A stretch of DNA of 21,995 nt from a virus. The notes beneath the pieces were generated by a model. It saw only the letters and a list, made by a program, of their open reading frames with translations, was not told the DNA's origin and ran no database searches. Each line of letters opens with the position of its first letter. The first letter of the stretch is position 1. This document shows, piece by piece, positions 7,966 through 15,669 of the stretch. The DNA is taken from positions 1-21,995 of IMG/VR virus record IMGVR_UViG_3300027247_000028. The stretch is one strand, 5' to 3'. A program made the position numbers and the translations under genes.

Positions 7966-9017
7966 AATAGGCTAACTACTTTTGGTTTAGGTGTTGGTTT
8001 TTTCTTTTTTTCTCCAGTTTCAAAATCATATTGATAATATTCTCTTGAAAGATGGACTGAACCAGGCTTTTCCATATAAGTGTCGGCATAGTCTTTAGGA
8101 CTTATGTTGAACCATTCGATAGGCCATTCGATTAATTCGAACCCGGCCTCACTTAGATATATACTCAGCTTTTTGTTGAAAATTCGACAGATTTCCAATC
8201 TTTTTTCTAATGAGCCATAAAATGGAGTTTTCTTGTAGAATCCAGTTTGTGGAATTCTTCTCTCTTCATGCTCGATTGGAAGTAATTGCATAACACTAAT
8301 CTTTTCGATGTTTAATGTCTTTAGCTGATCGACATAGTTTTTAACTAGTTCTTCAGTTGCTTTTACTGGATCGGCTTGACGGCACAAATGATGTCTAATA
8401 TCGATATTGCCGAAATAAGTTACCAAATGTTTGGTACCTTGTGGTACATAAGTACCAATTCCCTCTTTAAGGATTCCAAATAATGTTTTACCATCGTTTC
8501 TGGAAATATCAGCTCCGGGAATGTAAGCAGATACTGAATGGCTATCGCCTAGTACAAAGGTACCCTTGTTAAGGGTTAAATCAATAGTTTCTACTGACTT
8601 TGCCCTTGTTGACAGGAGTTCAACGTCTAACGCTTTCCAATTGTCTGTACATGAAGACATTCTACTTTGTGCAAATACACCGACGTCAGGCATTTGTCTA
8701 TTAAGACAATATACTTCTCCTTTAAAATCAATAAATCTTTGGATTCTAGCGGCTGGTTCATCTCCTGCTCCGCCAAAAAGATTGTAACTACCTTGGAATT
8801 CCATCGGTAGGGCTACCATCCAAACGTCAAAATCATGAATGTTTCCGTCTTTTGTTAAGACAGTAACATCCAATCCTAGGCTTTTTAGTTGGGACATTAA
8901 TAAATACGTCCATGCTGATTTGTGAGATTCTGGTCTAGAGCTGTAAGTAGTTACTACATCATCAATGGCAATTTTCTTGCCGACCAAATTATCTTTTACA
9001 TCATAGATACTAATCAT
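7962..9017 (-). CDS. Two-domain protein with a C-terminal SGNH-hydrolase-like domain
   Basis: Residues 1-130 look like an alpha/beta (Rossmann-like) domain with a LFGG stretch (80-83) that I cannot assign. The C-terminal part carries SGNH/GDSL-type blocks: block I FVLGDSHSVSAY (G157, D158, S159), block III YFGNIDIRHH (N204, D206) and a block V-like SVHLS (H322). This layout is common in esterases and acyl-modifying enzymes of glycan loci, often near FkbM methyltransferases, so removal or transfer of an acyl group on a sugar-like moiety is plausible. A lysine- and proline-rich tail (KKKKPTPKPK) ends in V-V-S-L-F, resembling a clamp-binding peptide. The start overlaps the end of the 92-aa gene by 8 bases, so translation is probably coupled. 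Substrate unknown. Confidence 0.6.
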   Translation of the reverse strand: MISIYDVKDNLVGKKIAIDDVVTTYSSRPESHKSAWTYLLMSQLKSLGLDVTVLTKDGNIHDFDVWMVALPMEFQGSYNLFGGAGDEPAARIQRFIDFKGEVYCLNRQMPDVGVFAQSRMSSCTDNWKALDVELLSTRAKSVETIDLTLNKGTFVLGDSHSVSAYIPGADISRNDGKTLFGILKEGIGTYVPQGTKHLVTYFGNIDIRHHLCRQADPVKATEELVKNYVDQLKTLNIEKISVMQLLPIEHEERRIPQTGFYKKTPFYGSLEKRLEICRIFNKKLSIYLSEAGFELIEWPIEWFNISPKDYADTYMEKPGSVHLSREYYQYDFETGEKKKKPTPKPKVVSLF

Positions 9018-9288
9018 TTGCTTTTGTTTTATCGTTGATGTAGTTTTCTAATCCTTGGATATATGCAACTGCATCTAACAAGTTATCTTGCTTATGATTG
9101 TAACTTTCTCTAGAGAATTTTAAAGCAACTAAGGCTTTAAACATATGTTCTCCAGTTACTGGGAATCCGGTCATGCCTTGAAAAATTAAGGCTGCACGGT
9201 CCATACCTTCTGAAAAAGGACCATAGTTGCGGTCTGCTTCTTCTGATCTGTGATTGACGATTTTGTCTGCTTCTTCTAAAATACTCAT
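9010..9288 (-). CDS. Conserved small phage protein, DUF6378-like
   Basis: A 92-aa helical protein. The pattern ILEEADKIVN, then RNYGPFSEGMDRAALIF, then FKALVALKFSRESYNHKQDNLLDAVAYIQGLE resembles a common small phage family (I believe DUF6378), with the YG-P, K-x-x-R and D-N-L-x-D-A-x-x-Y positions conserved. The function of that family is not established; the acidic and His positions hint at a metal- or nucleotide-binding helical fold, but this is inference. It overlaps the SGNH-like gene by 8 bases and stops with TAG. Confidence 0.65.
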   Translation of the reverse strand: MSILEEADKIVNHRSEEADRNYGPFSEGMDRAALIFQGMTGFPVTGEHMFKALVALKFSRESYNHKQDNLLDAVAYIQGLENYINDKTKAND

Positions 9289-9338
9289 TTCTCGATATGT
9301 TTAGTAATTATATACGTTAGTTCAAAAAAGTTTCGAAA

Positions 9339-9569
9339 TTATCGATATAAAATTACATAATCGCCAAAATGTTTATCGAAGATGTTGATTAGGTTTTCGT
9401 AGTCTGAGAATGTCAGCTCTACTCTAAGTTTTGATTTTTGCTCTTGAGACCAACCTAGTTGTTTAGCAAAATTCATGGCCATTCCCATTAAATAGAATGC
9501 GTTGCCTTCTGGTCCGTTAAGATCGATTTCGATTGGACCCTCTTTCTTTTCGTTGATTGATTTTATCAT
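9339..9569 (-). CDS. Conserved small phage protein of unknown function
   Basis: A 76-aa protein whose pattern IEIDLNGPEGNAFYLMGMAM, then DYENLINIFDKHFGDYVILY, occurs in many large myophages as a short hypothetical. The G-P-[ED]-GNA and FG-[DE]-x-V blocks are the recognisable parts. No catalytic motif is visible. An exact TATAAATA octamer lies 8 bases upstream of the ATG, so it is probably expressed late. It is separated by 50 bases from the next gene downstream. Confidence 0.7.
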   Translation of the reverse strand: MIKSINEKKEGPIEIDLNGPEGNAFYLMGMAMNFAKQLGWSQEQKSKLRVELTFSDYENLINIFDKHFGDYVILYR

Positions 9570-9577
9570 GTGCTAAT

Positions 9578-9585
9578 TATTTATA
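9578..9585 (-). promoter_or_regulatory. T4-type late promoter octamer TATAAATA upstream of the 76-aa gene
   Basis: Exact octamer on the minus strand in a 53-base A/T-rich gap, 8 bases before the ATG, the same spacing as at the polymerase gene. This is one of the larger intergenic gaps in the window, which supports a real promoter. Confidence 0.6.
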
Positions 9586-9622
9586 TGTAAATATAAACAA
9601 TTTTCTTGACATAAAAAAATAT

Positions 9623-9913
9623 TTAGTGAAGTAATTCAAAAAAACTTTTATCGATCTCATCTACCATTTCGGTAATCAATTGAGTTTCTCTGTTTTTTAT
9701 AAGTAAATGTAGGAGTGTGGATATTAAAACAAGATCCTTGTCGTCTGTTTCTTTGGCTGAAATAATCGATGCAAACATGAAATTATTTACTAGGGATCGG
9801 CAAGTCATCAATTGACCTAGACATTCGCAAGATTCAATTGATTTAATAATTTTTGTTGCGGCCATACTTGACCAATTATTATCTTTTCCGGCATTTAGTA
9901 GTAAGAATTCCAT
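9623..9913 (-). CDS. Hypothetical 96-aa helical protein
   Basis: I do not recognise this protein. It is predicted all-helical, with amphipathic stretches (IISAKETDDKDLVLISTLLHLL) and three cysteines at or near C34, C36 and C43. There is no signal peptide or clear membrane segment. It lies between the DUF3008-like gene and the 76-aa conserved phage gene. A TATAAGTA variant octamer lies 15 bases upstream of its ATG. The ORF is real by packing and gap size; function is unknown. Confidence 0.65.
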   Translation of the reverse strand: MEFLLLNAGKDNNWSSMAATKIIKSIESCECLGQLMTCRSLVNNFMFASIISAKETDDKDLVLISTLLHLLIKNRETQLITEMVDEIDKSFFELLH

Positions 9914-9928
9914 TTGATAGTGTTACTG

Positions 9929-9936
9929 TACTTATA
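9929..9936 (-). promoter_or_regulatory. Possible late promoter variant TATAAGTA
   Basis: One mismatch to the T4 late octamer, on the minus strand, 15 bases before the ATG of the 96-aa gene and just after the stop of the 154-aa gene. Weak support on its own. Confidence 0.3.
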
Positions 9937-9940
9937 CAGA

Positions 9941-10405
9941 TTAATTGTCTAATGTTTTTAGTTTCTCAAACATGAATTGCTCAAACGTTTTAACCGGCTT
10001 TTCAGCATTTTTAGCCTCTTTCTCGCGTTGTTTACGTCTTTTCTTTTGCTCTTCATATTCGTCTTCTGCCCAACCAGCTCCAGCAGGAACATCTCCAGAA
10101 CCAACAGCTCCTTTAGCAAATGATGGGGGAAGTTTAATGTTTCCCATACCAGCTCCTGGCATCATTGTACTTTGAGGACCTCCAGTATTTACAGCAAATC
10201 CCATTGAAGCTTCTTTAACCTCTTCAGGTAGTCCTTCATGTGGAGTCTCTGCAAAATCTTTAAGTTGTAATACTGTCATAGAGTTTATTAAGTCCGCCAC
10301 CTTGTCGCGATATTCATCTCCAACGTCAGAAAGTTGCATATACCCTTTTTTAACGGCGTATGCAACTCCCATAAGTCTTTGTTGTGTTTTGCTTGTAGCT
10401 GGCAT
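9941..10405 (-). CDS. DUF3008-like phage protein with a C-terminal capsid-targeting-like peptide
   Basis: The N-terminus MPATSKTQQRLMGVAYAVKKG and the later LKDFAETPHEGLPEEV match the DUF3008-type family of phage proteins, whose function is unknown. The middle (75-115) is Gly/Pro/Met-rich and probably disordered; a charged helix (EEQKKRRKQREKEAKNAEK) follows. The last 15 residues contain T-F-E-Q-F-M-F-E (140-147). This resembles the F-x-x-F-[IL]-x-E peptide seen in neighbouring proteins, but here it is C-terminal. An E-V-K-E|A site at about residue 66 could be a prohead-protease target. The gene follows the 182-aa gene by 8 bases. Confidence 0.7.
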   Translation of the reverse strand: MPATSKTQQRLMGVAYAVKKGYMQLSDVGDEYRDKVADLINSMTVLQLKDFAETPHEGLPEEVKEASMGFAVNTGGPQSTMMPGAGMGNIKLPPSFAKGAVGSGDVPAGAGWAEDEYEEQKKRRKQREKEAKNAEKPVKTFEQFMFEKLKTLDN

Positions 10406-10413
10406 CTTATAAA

Positions 10414-10962
10414 TTATTTTGCGTCGATTGTTAAGAATACAGAACTTCTAATTTCGATATTGTTGCTACCGACTAGTTTATCATATTCTCCAACGACTGC
10501 AGTTTCTTTTCCAGATAGTAACGCATCGTTCATCATTCCATCTAGTTTTCTAGAGAATTTAGAACCATCAGCATCATCTGCAAAACCGATATTAATTACA
10601 AAATCACTTGGGATTCTAACTAATAGCTCTGGTTTTCCAGGTGCGTTGATACCTTCGACGTCATCAACTACCCATAGTGTTTTACCTAGAGTAGCCATAA
10701 TATAAACGATTGCTTCTTTGTCTTTAACTTGCTTCATTACCTCTTTCTCGATAATTTCTGCACCGTCTCTGTCTGCCCAGTAAGACCAAATTTCGTTAAG
10801 TTCTTCTAATGTTGCATCAGAATCTCCTTCGTATTTAATGCGTTCTACCTCTTTTTTAAATGCAAATGCAACTTTTCCTACGATACCTTTAGCACCGTAA
10901 ATTCCAGTTAACTGGTACGCTTTTTCATTTATAAATTGTTCAAATAATTGTACGTGTTTCAT
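10414..10962 (-). CDS. Hypothetical protein with an N-terminal capsid-targeting-like peptide
   Basis: A 182-aa protein I do not recognise. It opens with V-Q-L-F-E-Q-F-I-N-E (residues 4-13), close to the T4 internal-protein leader MKTYQEFIAE. The rest is a soluble alpha/beta domain with an acidic middle and no catalytic motif I can name. It sits inside the block of genes with the same peptide, so it is a candidate internal capsid protein. Spacing is 18 bases after the 445-aa gene and 8 bases before the DUF3008-like gene. Confidence 0.65.
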   Translation of the reverse strand: MKHVQLFEQFINEKAYQLTGIYGAKGIVGKVAFAFKKEVERIKYEGDSDATLEELNEIWSYWADRDGAEIIEKEVMKQVKDKEAIVYIMATLGKTLWVVDDVEGINAPGKPELLVRIPSDFVINIGFADDADGSKFSRKLDGMMNDALLSGKETAVVGEYDKLVGSNNIEIRSSVFLTIDAK

Positions 10963-10980
10963 AATTTCTGTTTTATATTA

Positions 10981-12318
10981 TTACCAAGCGTAGTTTAAGT
11001 TATCAACTTTCTTTAGGTAATCTTGGATATTTTTAGCACGTTGTCTCATGCTACCTTCGTAGTAAGAACCACCATAACCGGCTGCAACTTCTTTTTCCTG
11101 ATTAACCGCGTCTCCACAATATCTAGAATATTCATCTAAAAGATTTCTCATTAGGTTTGCAGCGTCATTCATTTTAACTTCTCTTCCTTTTGGATCTAAA
11201 CCAACAATAAGTTCGTCATATCTTCCTTTTAAGCCTTTAGCGATGCCGTCTTTAATTTGATCTGCGATAGTATCAATTGCTTTTGATACAAGAGAATCTA
11301 ATGGTAATTCAGCTGCTTTAGTAGCTAAAATTTCATTGTATCTTTTGATGTTTTCTGCTTTAAAATCTTTATCGTTTTGGAATGCAGTTGCTCCTCTTTT
11401 AGCATCAGCTCTTTGTGACTGTAATGCACTTGTAGAATATCTTGCTCTAAGAATATCTAAGTCTAAACAATAAGCTCTATCAGCAAGTTCAACAACTTGT
11501 TTTAGACTTGAGATTTTAGAACCATAGCTTGAATTTGCTGATGATTTTGAAACTCCTGCTGAATCATCTCTTTTAGTTACTTTTAAAGTTCTGCTTGATG
11601 CTTTTCCATATCTATTCCATTCAGCATTCATCCACTCATTATTACCATCAGTAATAGCCAATAGAGTATTTGCTGCAATTGTTCTAGTTGACCAATCGCT
11701 TTGAGAATATGGATTCTCTTTTTCGTTTGTTGTAAAATAGAAATAAACAGCGCTAGCTCTTTTTTCTTTTTTAGCTGTTTCTGGATCCATTTCGATAATA
11801 TCAACATCTTGGATTTTATCCAATGCTAATTTCGACATGTTATAAAATGCTTTTGGAAGATCCTTTGGCATTTTTTCAGCGCCAACTAAAAGTCCTGCTA
11901 GCTTTGAAGATGCAAATGACTCGTTAAGTTGTCCACCATTTAAATTCTCAACAAATTCTGAGAATGATTCTACTAATCTATTCATTTCAAATGATATTTT
12001 ATTTTGGGTTGTTTTAGTTTCTTTCTGTAATTGAGAATAAATCTTTAATCCTGCGCTAGATAGAGTAACTCCATCTTCGGATAGGTTAAAATAATGGTTG
12101 TTTCTTTTTAACCATCTTTTTTGGTCTTCCGAAACTTTTGTCAGAATTAAATTAAATTCTTCTTTGGTTAATTTACCATCCTTAATCGCTTCAATAACTT
12201 TATTCCTGGTTTTAGCATTTGTTGATGCTAATTTAGCAGGATGAAGTTCTGTATATTTTCTCTTTAGAGTAATTGCAGCTTCATTAAGGTTTTCGTTAAT
12301 AAATTCGTTAAAATCCAT
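10981..12318 (-). CDS. Candidate internal virion protein with capsid-targeting-like leader and predicted processing site
   Basis: A 445-aa protein with no family I recognise. It begins MDFNEFINENLNE|AAI: a targeting-like F-x-x-F-I-x-E followed by an L-N-E|A site of the kind the T4 prohead protease cuts (after E13). A second F-x-E-F-V-E-N-L-N motif and L-N-E|S site lie near residues 118-134 (FSEFVENLNGGQLNES). The rest is mostly helical, with a basic Ser-rich segment around 240-270. The C-terminal YGGSYYEGSMRQRAKNIQDY suggests a nucleic-acid- or core-binding surface, which is inference. Gaps are 33 bases upstream and 18 downstream. Confidence 0.65.
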   Translation of the reverse strand: MDFNEFINENLNEAAITLKRKYTELHPAKLASTNAKTRNKVIEAIKDGKLTKEEFNLILTKVSEDQKRWLKRNNHYFNLSEDGVTLSSAGLKIYSQLQKETKTTQNKISFEMNRLVESFSEFVENLNGGQLNESFASSKLAGLLVGAEKMPKDLPKAFYNMSKLALDKIQDVDIIEMDPETAKKEKRASAVYFYFTTNEKENPYSQSDWSTRTIAANTLLAITDGNNEWMNAEWNRYGKASSRTLKVTKRDDSAGVSKSSANSSYGSKISSLKQVVELADRAYCLDLDILRARYSTSALQSQRADAKRGATAFQNDKDFKAENIKRYNEILATKAAELPLDSLVSKAIDTIADQIKDGIAKGLKGRYDELIVGLDPKGREVKMNDAANLMRNLLDEYSRYCGDAVNQEKEVAAGYGGSYYEGSMRQRAKNIQDYLKKVDNLNYAW

Positions 12319-12351
12319 TGTTATATTCTTGTTTTTATAGTCTATATATCG

Positions 12352-13809
12352 TTATTTCATTTTAAAACCTAACTTACCATTACCTGGGTTGGTAGATGAT
12401 ACATTCGGTGCTTCAAACGATAATTTAGCATTGGCGTCGCTGAATCCTTTTAGATAAAAATGGATGATGTCCTTTTTAAGGTCTACGTCCATGTACAATT
12501 GTTTAACATCTAATTTACCAACGATTGTTCTTAGAGTACTGATATACATATCACCAGCTCCAAGTTTACCATTCAACGCATCAATAAGTTCTAAACTTAA
12601 TGAATAACTAAATAGACCAATATACTTTTTACCTTTGTCTAATTTGTCCCACTGTACTTTTTCAAATTTAGCAACTCCTCTTCCAGAAGATTGAACTAAT
12701 GGTACAACGTATGTGCTAAAGAACTCTTCTTTTCCAAGTTCGTTCATTTTGGTTTGTATAAAACTTTCTAAAGATTTTTCATCTAATGATATGTTTCCAA
12801 CTAAGCTCTTTAATATAGCAACAGTTGGAGTATTTATAAATTCAGCTCCTTTAAGATAACCATCAACCACTGAATTAGTTTCGACTATTTTGAATAAGTC
12901 ATATAACTGAACTTCTGCAGTTTCAGTAAAATTTTCAGCTTTTAGATTTTTAATGATGTTAGTAAGGGTTGGTGCAGCTCCTGATTTGTATTTTGAAGAT
13001 ATACCATATCCATCTATATAAAAGTCAACTAATGGGTTATTTCCAGAAGGGAATGAAATTCCTTTTTCAGTTTTTACCATGTTTAATAATAGTGCTGCTC
13101 CTAAAACTTCACCAAAGTCTTTACCAATCGTATTTAAATCTGCTGCTCCAAGAGCATCAATTGCCTCTCTAACATTTTCATCGTAACCGATAGTTTCTGC
13201 AAATGCAGAAAGAGCTAAAGGGTCATTAAAGAAATTAGTTGGCTTATGCGTTGAAACCAAATCATAGAGTTCAGTTAAGAAACTTTGCATGAAAAGATTA
13301 GAACTATATTTGCTATTAATTGCACCTTTAACACTACTTGCTAATGATGAACTATTCATATCAATATCTTGTGGTAACTTAAGAGAAGTTGGTGTCAGTT
13401 CTTTAGATTTAATTGAACCTTTTGGAGGATTATTATCAACAAATTTAATAACATCTCCTTTAGAAGCTTTTATTGAATCTACATCTTCTCCAAACGTTAC
13501 AATAAATGTTGTGAATTTTCCGGAGTTAGAACCATTTGAATATTCTCCTGGTCCAGCTGTTATAATATCGAAATTTGTCGCTCCAACTTTATTTAAAGCA
13601 TCTGATATTAATTGTAAAGCTTTTTTAGAATCTCCACCTAAATCAAATCTAAGATCCTTTCCTCCATTCTTTGTATTGATTCTACCACTTCCTAATATTT
13701 TTTCCATGGCAGGAAGCACAGTTCCTTCAATTGTTCTTGCAGCTTCATTTAATGTTAAATCCATTGCTAATTGAAATCTTGCTCTAATATCTCCGTAAGT
13801 TTGCGCCAT
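12352..13809 (-). CDS. Virion-block protein with possible PD-(D/E)XK nuclease-like motif
   Basis: A 485-aa protein. Residues 228-282 contain IGKDFGEVLGAALLL (E234) and then NPLVDFYIDGYGISSKYKSGAAPTL (D262, S272, K273 inside it, given by position). This has the order Glu-helix, Asp strand, x-x-Lys of PD-(D/E)XK nucleases, though the usual acidic residue before the Lys is Ser here. Near the N-terminus D-L-T-L-N-E|A (17-23) is a good prohead-protease-type site, so about 22 residues could be removed on capsid maturation. No F-x-x-F-I-x-E peptide is seen. The ATG overlaps the stop of the 619-aa gene (TAATG), and a TATAAATA octamer lies 7 bases upstream, inside that gene. Nuclease activity is a suggestion only. 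Confidence 0.6.
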   Translation of the reverse strand: MAQTYGDIRARFQLAMDLTLNEAARTIEGTVLPAMEKILGSGRINTKNGGKDLRFDLGGDSKKALQLISDALNKVGATNFDIITAGPGEYSNGSNSGKFTTFIVTFGEDVDSIKASKGDVIKFVDNNPPKGSIKSKELTPTSLKLPQDIDMNSSSLASSVKGAINSKYSSNLFMQSFLTELYDLVSTHKPTNFFNDPLALSAFAETIGYDENVREAIDALGAADLNTIGKDFGEVLGAALLLNMVKTEKGISFPSGNNPLVDFYIDGYGISSKYKSGAAPTLTNIIKNLKAENFTETAEVQLYDLFKIVETNSVVDGYLKGAEFINTPTVAILKSLVGNISLDEKSLESFIQTKMNELGKEEFFSTYVVPLVQSSGRGVAKFEKVQWDKLDKGKKYIGLFSYSLSLELIDALNGKLGAGDMYISTLRTIVGKLDVKQLYMDVDLKKDIIHFYLKGFSDANAKLSFEAPNVSSTNPGNGKLGFKMK

Positions 13810-15668
13810 TATATCTTATTTATAAATTGTTCGAAGGTTAGTATCTCTAAATCTTGATTTGTTTCATTTGACTCATTTGCCATAGAATAATCTAATTTAT
13901 CTTTTAGTGTAAGAAACATTGAGTGCATTGATCTTGGAGTCATTTTATCAAACTCTTTAGAGTTACCATCGATCAACGCCTGTCTTACCTTTGTTGCTGA
14001 TATATCATCATCACCTCTTTGGATTTCGTACAACCCAAATTCAGGAAGTACACCCAGATCTTCACGATATTTGTCATTGTTAACCATATATCCGTATGCC
14101 TTCATTCTGTCAGTACCGGTTCCCCAAAGTACTGGTTCAAAATTTGGCCTTAGCTCATTAAACATTACGTCAATGGCTGCAGATGGTACAACGATTACTT
14201 GCTTTAGGAATTTGTATTCAGATTGAACGTTGTTAAACATTTCAATTTGTGTTTCAACATCGTAAGGACGTTTAACAGCATCTTCTTTTTTAGAAGTTTT
14301 TGATTTAACTAAAAATACAATAACTGGATAGCCATTTTGTTTGTTAAGAGTTTCTAAAACTTTAACATGTCCTAAGGTAAATGGTTGGAACCTTCCAACA
14401 AAAATATTAACCTTCTCTTTACCTTGCTCTGGATAATCTATCTTAAGAGCTTCTGTAATTTTTTGGCTATTTGCTACTTTGTCGTGGACAATATAATTTT
14501 TAAAATCATGAACGTGATTTTCATCTGTAGATTCTACAAATATCTTCTGTTCGATTTTGTCGATAATTTCATTAATTTGAGTAAACACTAAACCGGTGAT
14601 GATTGATGTTTCTTTAGTTCTTTTCTTTCTTAGGCTACCTAAGATGATTTTGTAAAGTTCTGCCAAAACTGGGTTTTCTAAATATTTAAGAGTAGTTTCA
14701 TTCTTAATATAATTAGTGTTTAATTGGAATGATTCAACTGTTGAAAAGTTAGCTGAATCGAATTTAGCTCCTACATATTTAAATGCATTTTGATTTAAAT
14801 ATTGATTGTAGATTGCTGAAACTAGTTCAACGTATCTTAGTTCAGAATTCTCTTCAGTAAGTTCGATTTCATCGAAATCAAAACCATTTAAGAATTCTAA
14901 TAAGTCTACAATTGTGATTTGGTACATGTGACTTGCTTCTCTTTCCTCTTTTGTTTCAATATCTCTATCAAAGGCTTCTAATTTAAAAGTTTTGATTTTA
15001 GTACTATCAACAAAAGAAACGATTAGTCCGTCAATTTCTTTGTCTAGATTATTATTAAGAGCAGATTTTGCAAGAGAAGAGTCAAATGCATGATATGCAT
15101 CTCTGGTAAAAGATTTAGCAGCAAACTGTTGTTTGTACTGCGAATCGCTTAAAGATAATAAGTCTAATAATTTAGTTTTTTGTTCTGCACTCAACATACC
15201 GTCAAATAGAACTGGTGGAGCTTGTACTCCGAATGTGGTTGCCCATTTACCTAAAACTTGAGAATCAGTAATGATTTTTCTAGCTTTACCATTCTCTCCA
15301 AGGGCTTGGATATGAGTAAGTATTAAGTAGTTTAGTGGAAGCGTATCGTATTCGATTGATGCTACTCCATCTTCTGGCATGTAGTCAAAACCGAATTTCC
15401 AGTCAATTGGCATACTTTGTTTGGTCTCTGGTGAGAGACTTTGAAAATATTTAATTGCTGTCTCATATAAAGATACTAGAGTTCTATCAACAACGCTAAG
15501 CTCTTCGCTTGATCCGTTCTTAAAGAATTCAAATCCATTCAAACCTCTTCTAACGAATAGCGAAGGTGCAGCTATCTTTTCAGTAACTACAATTTTATTA
15601 TTTAGCATATCATTAAATTCGTTAGAATTACATGATTGATAAAAGTCTCTTAGTTTTTGCAATGCCAT
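13809..15668 (-). CDS. Fusion of an RNA/DNA-ligase-like nucleotidyltransferase domain with an NMN-adenylyltransferase-like domain
   Basis: A 619-aa two-enzyme protein. The N-terminal part (about 1-260) has ligase-type motifs: VTEKIAAPSL with candidate lysine K31, a motif III-like WKFGFDYM (90-97), EIDGLIVSF (motif IV, 211-219) and KTFKLE (motif V, 226-231). Motif I lacks the usual Gly of KxDG. A helical linker follows. The C-terminal part (about 418-595) is a clear HxGH-type adenylyl/cytidylyltransferase: IFVGRFQPFTLGH (422-434), LWGTGTDRM (514-522) and ISATKVR (556-562), as in NadM/NadR-type NMN adenylyltransferases. The last nine residues, T-F-E-Q-F-I-N-K-I, resemble the capsid-targeting peptide of neighbours but at the C-terminus. 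Start follows the 426-aa ligase-like gene by 1 base. NAD synthesis or repair and RNA-end work are both possible. Confidence 0.8.
   Translation of the reverse strand: MALQKLRDFYQSCNSNEFNDMLNNKIVVTEKIAAPSLFVRRGLNGFEFFKNGSSEELSVVDRTLVSLYETAIKYFQSLSPETKQSMPIDWKFGFDYMPEDGVASIEYDTLPLNYLILTHIQALGENGKARKIITDSQVLGKWATTFGVQAPPVLFDGMLSAEQKTKLLDLLSLSDSQYKQQFAAKSFTRDAYHAFDSSLAKSALNNNLDKEIDGLIVSFVDSTKIKTFKLEAFDRDIETKEEREASHMYQITIVDLLEFLNGFDFDEIELTEENSELRYVELVSAIYNQYLNQNAFKYVGAKFDSANFSTVESFQLNTNYIKNETTLKYLENPVLAELYKIILGSLRKKRTKETSIITGLVFTQINEIIDKIEQKIFVESTDENHVHDFKNYIVHDKVANSQKITEALKIDYPEQGKEKVNIFVGRFQPFTLGHVKVLETLNKQNGYPVIVFLVKSKTSKKEDAVKRPYDVETQIEMFNNVQSEYKFLKQVIVVPSAAIDVMFNELRPNFEPVLWGTGTDRMKAYGYMVNNDKYREDLGVLPEFGLYEIQRGDDDISATKVRQALIDGNSKEFDKMTPRSMHSMFLTLKDKLDYSMANESNETNQDLEILTFEQFINKI
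13817..13824 (-). promoter_or_regulatory. T4-type late promoter octamer TATAAATA inside the 3' end of the 619-aa gene
   Basis: Exact octamer on the minus strand, 7 bases before the ATG of the 485-aa gene. It also encodes part of the 619-aa protein's final F-I-N-K-I, so the match could be a by-product of that peptide. Confidence 0.4.
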
Positions 15669-15669
15669 T

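Noticed and set aside
10334-10705. Plus-strand open frame of 123 codons and others opposite real genes (13289-13774, 19173-19730)
   Set aside because: All overlap well-supported minus-strand genes, are Ser/Leu-rich shadows, and would be the only plus-strand genes in the window.
12831-12838. TATAAATA inside the 485-aa gene as a late promoter
   Set aside because: It is inside coding sequence with no gene start nearby; such octamers are expected by chance at this base composition. The copy at 19156-19163 was left out for the same reason.
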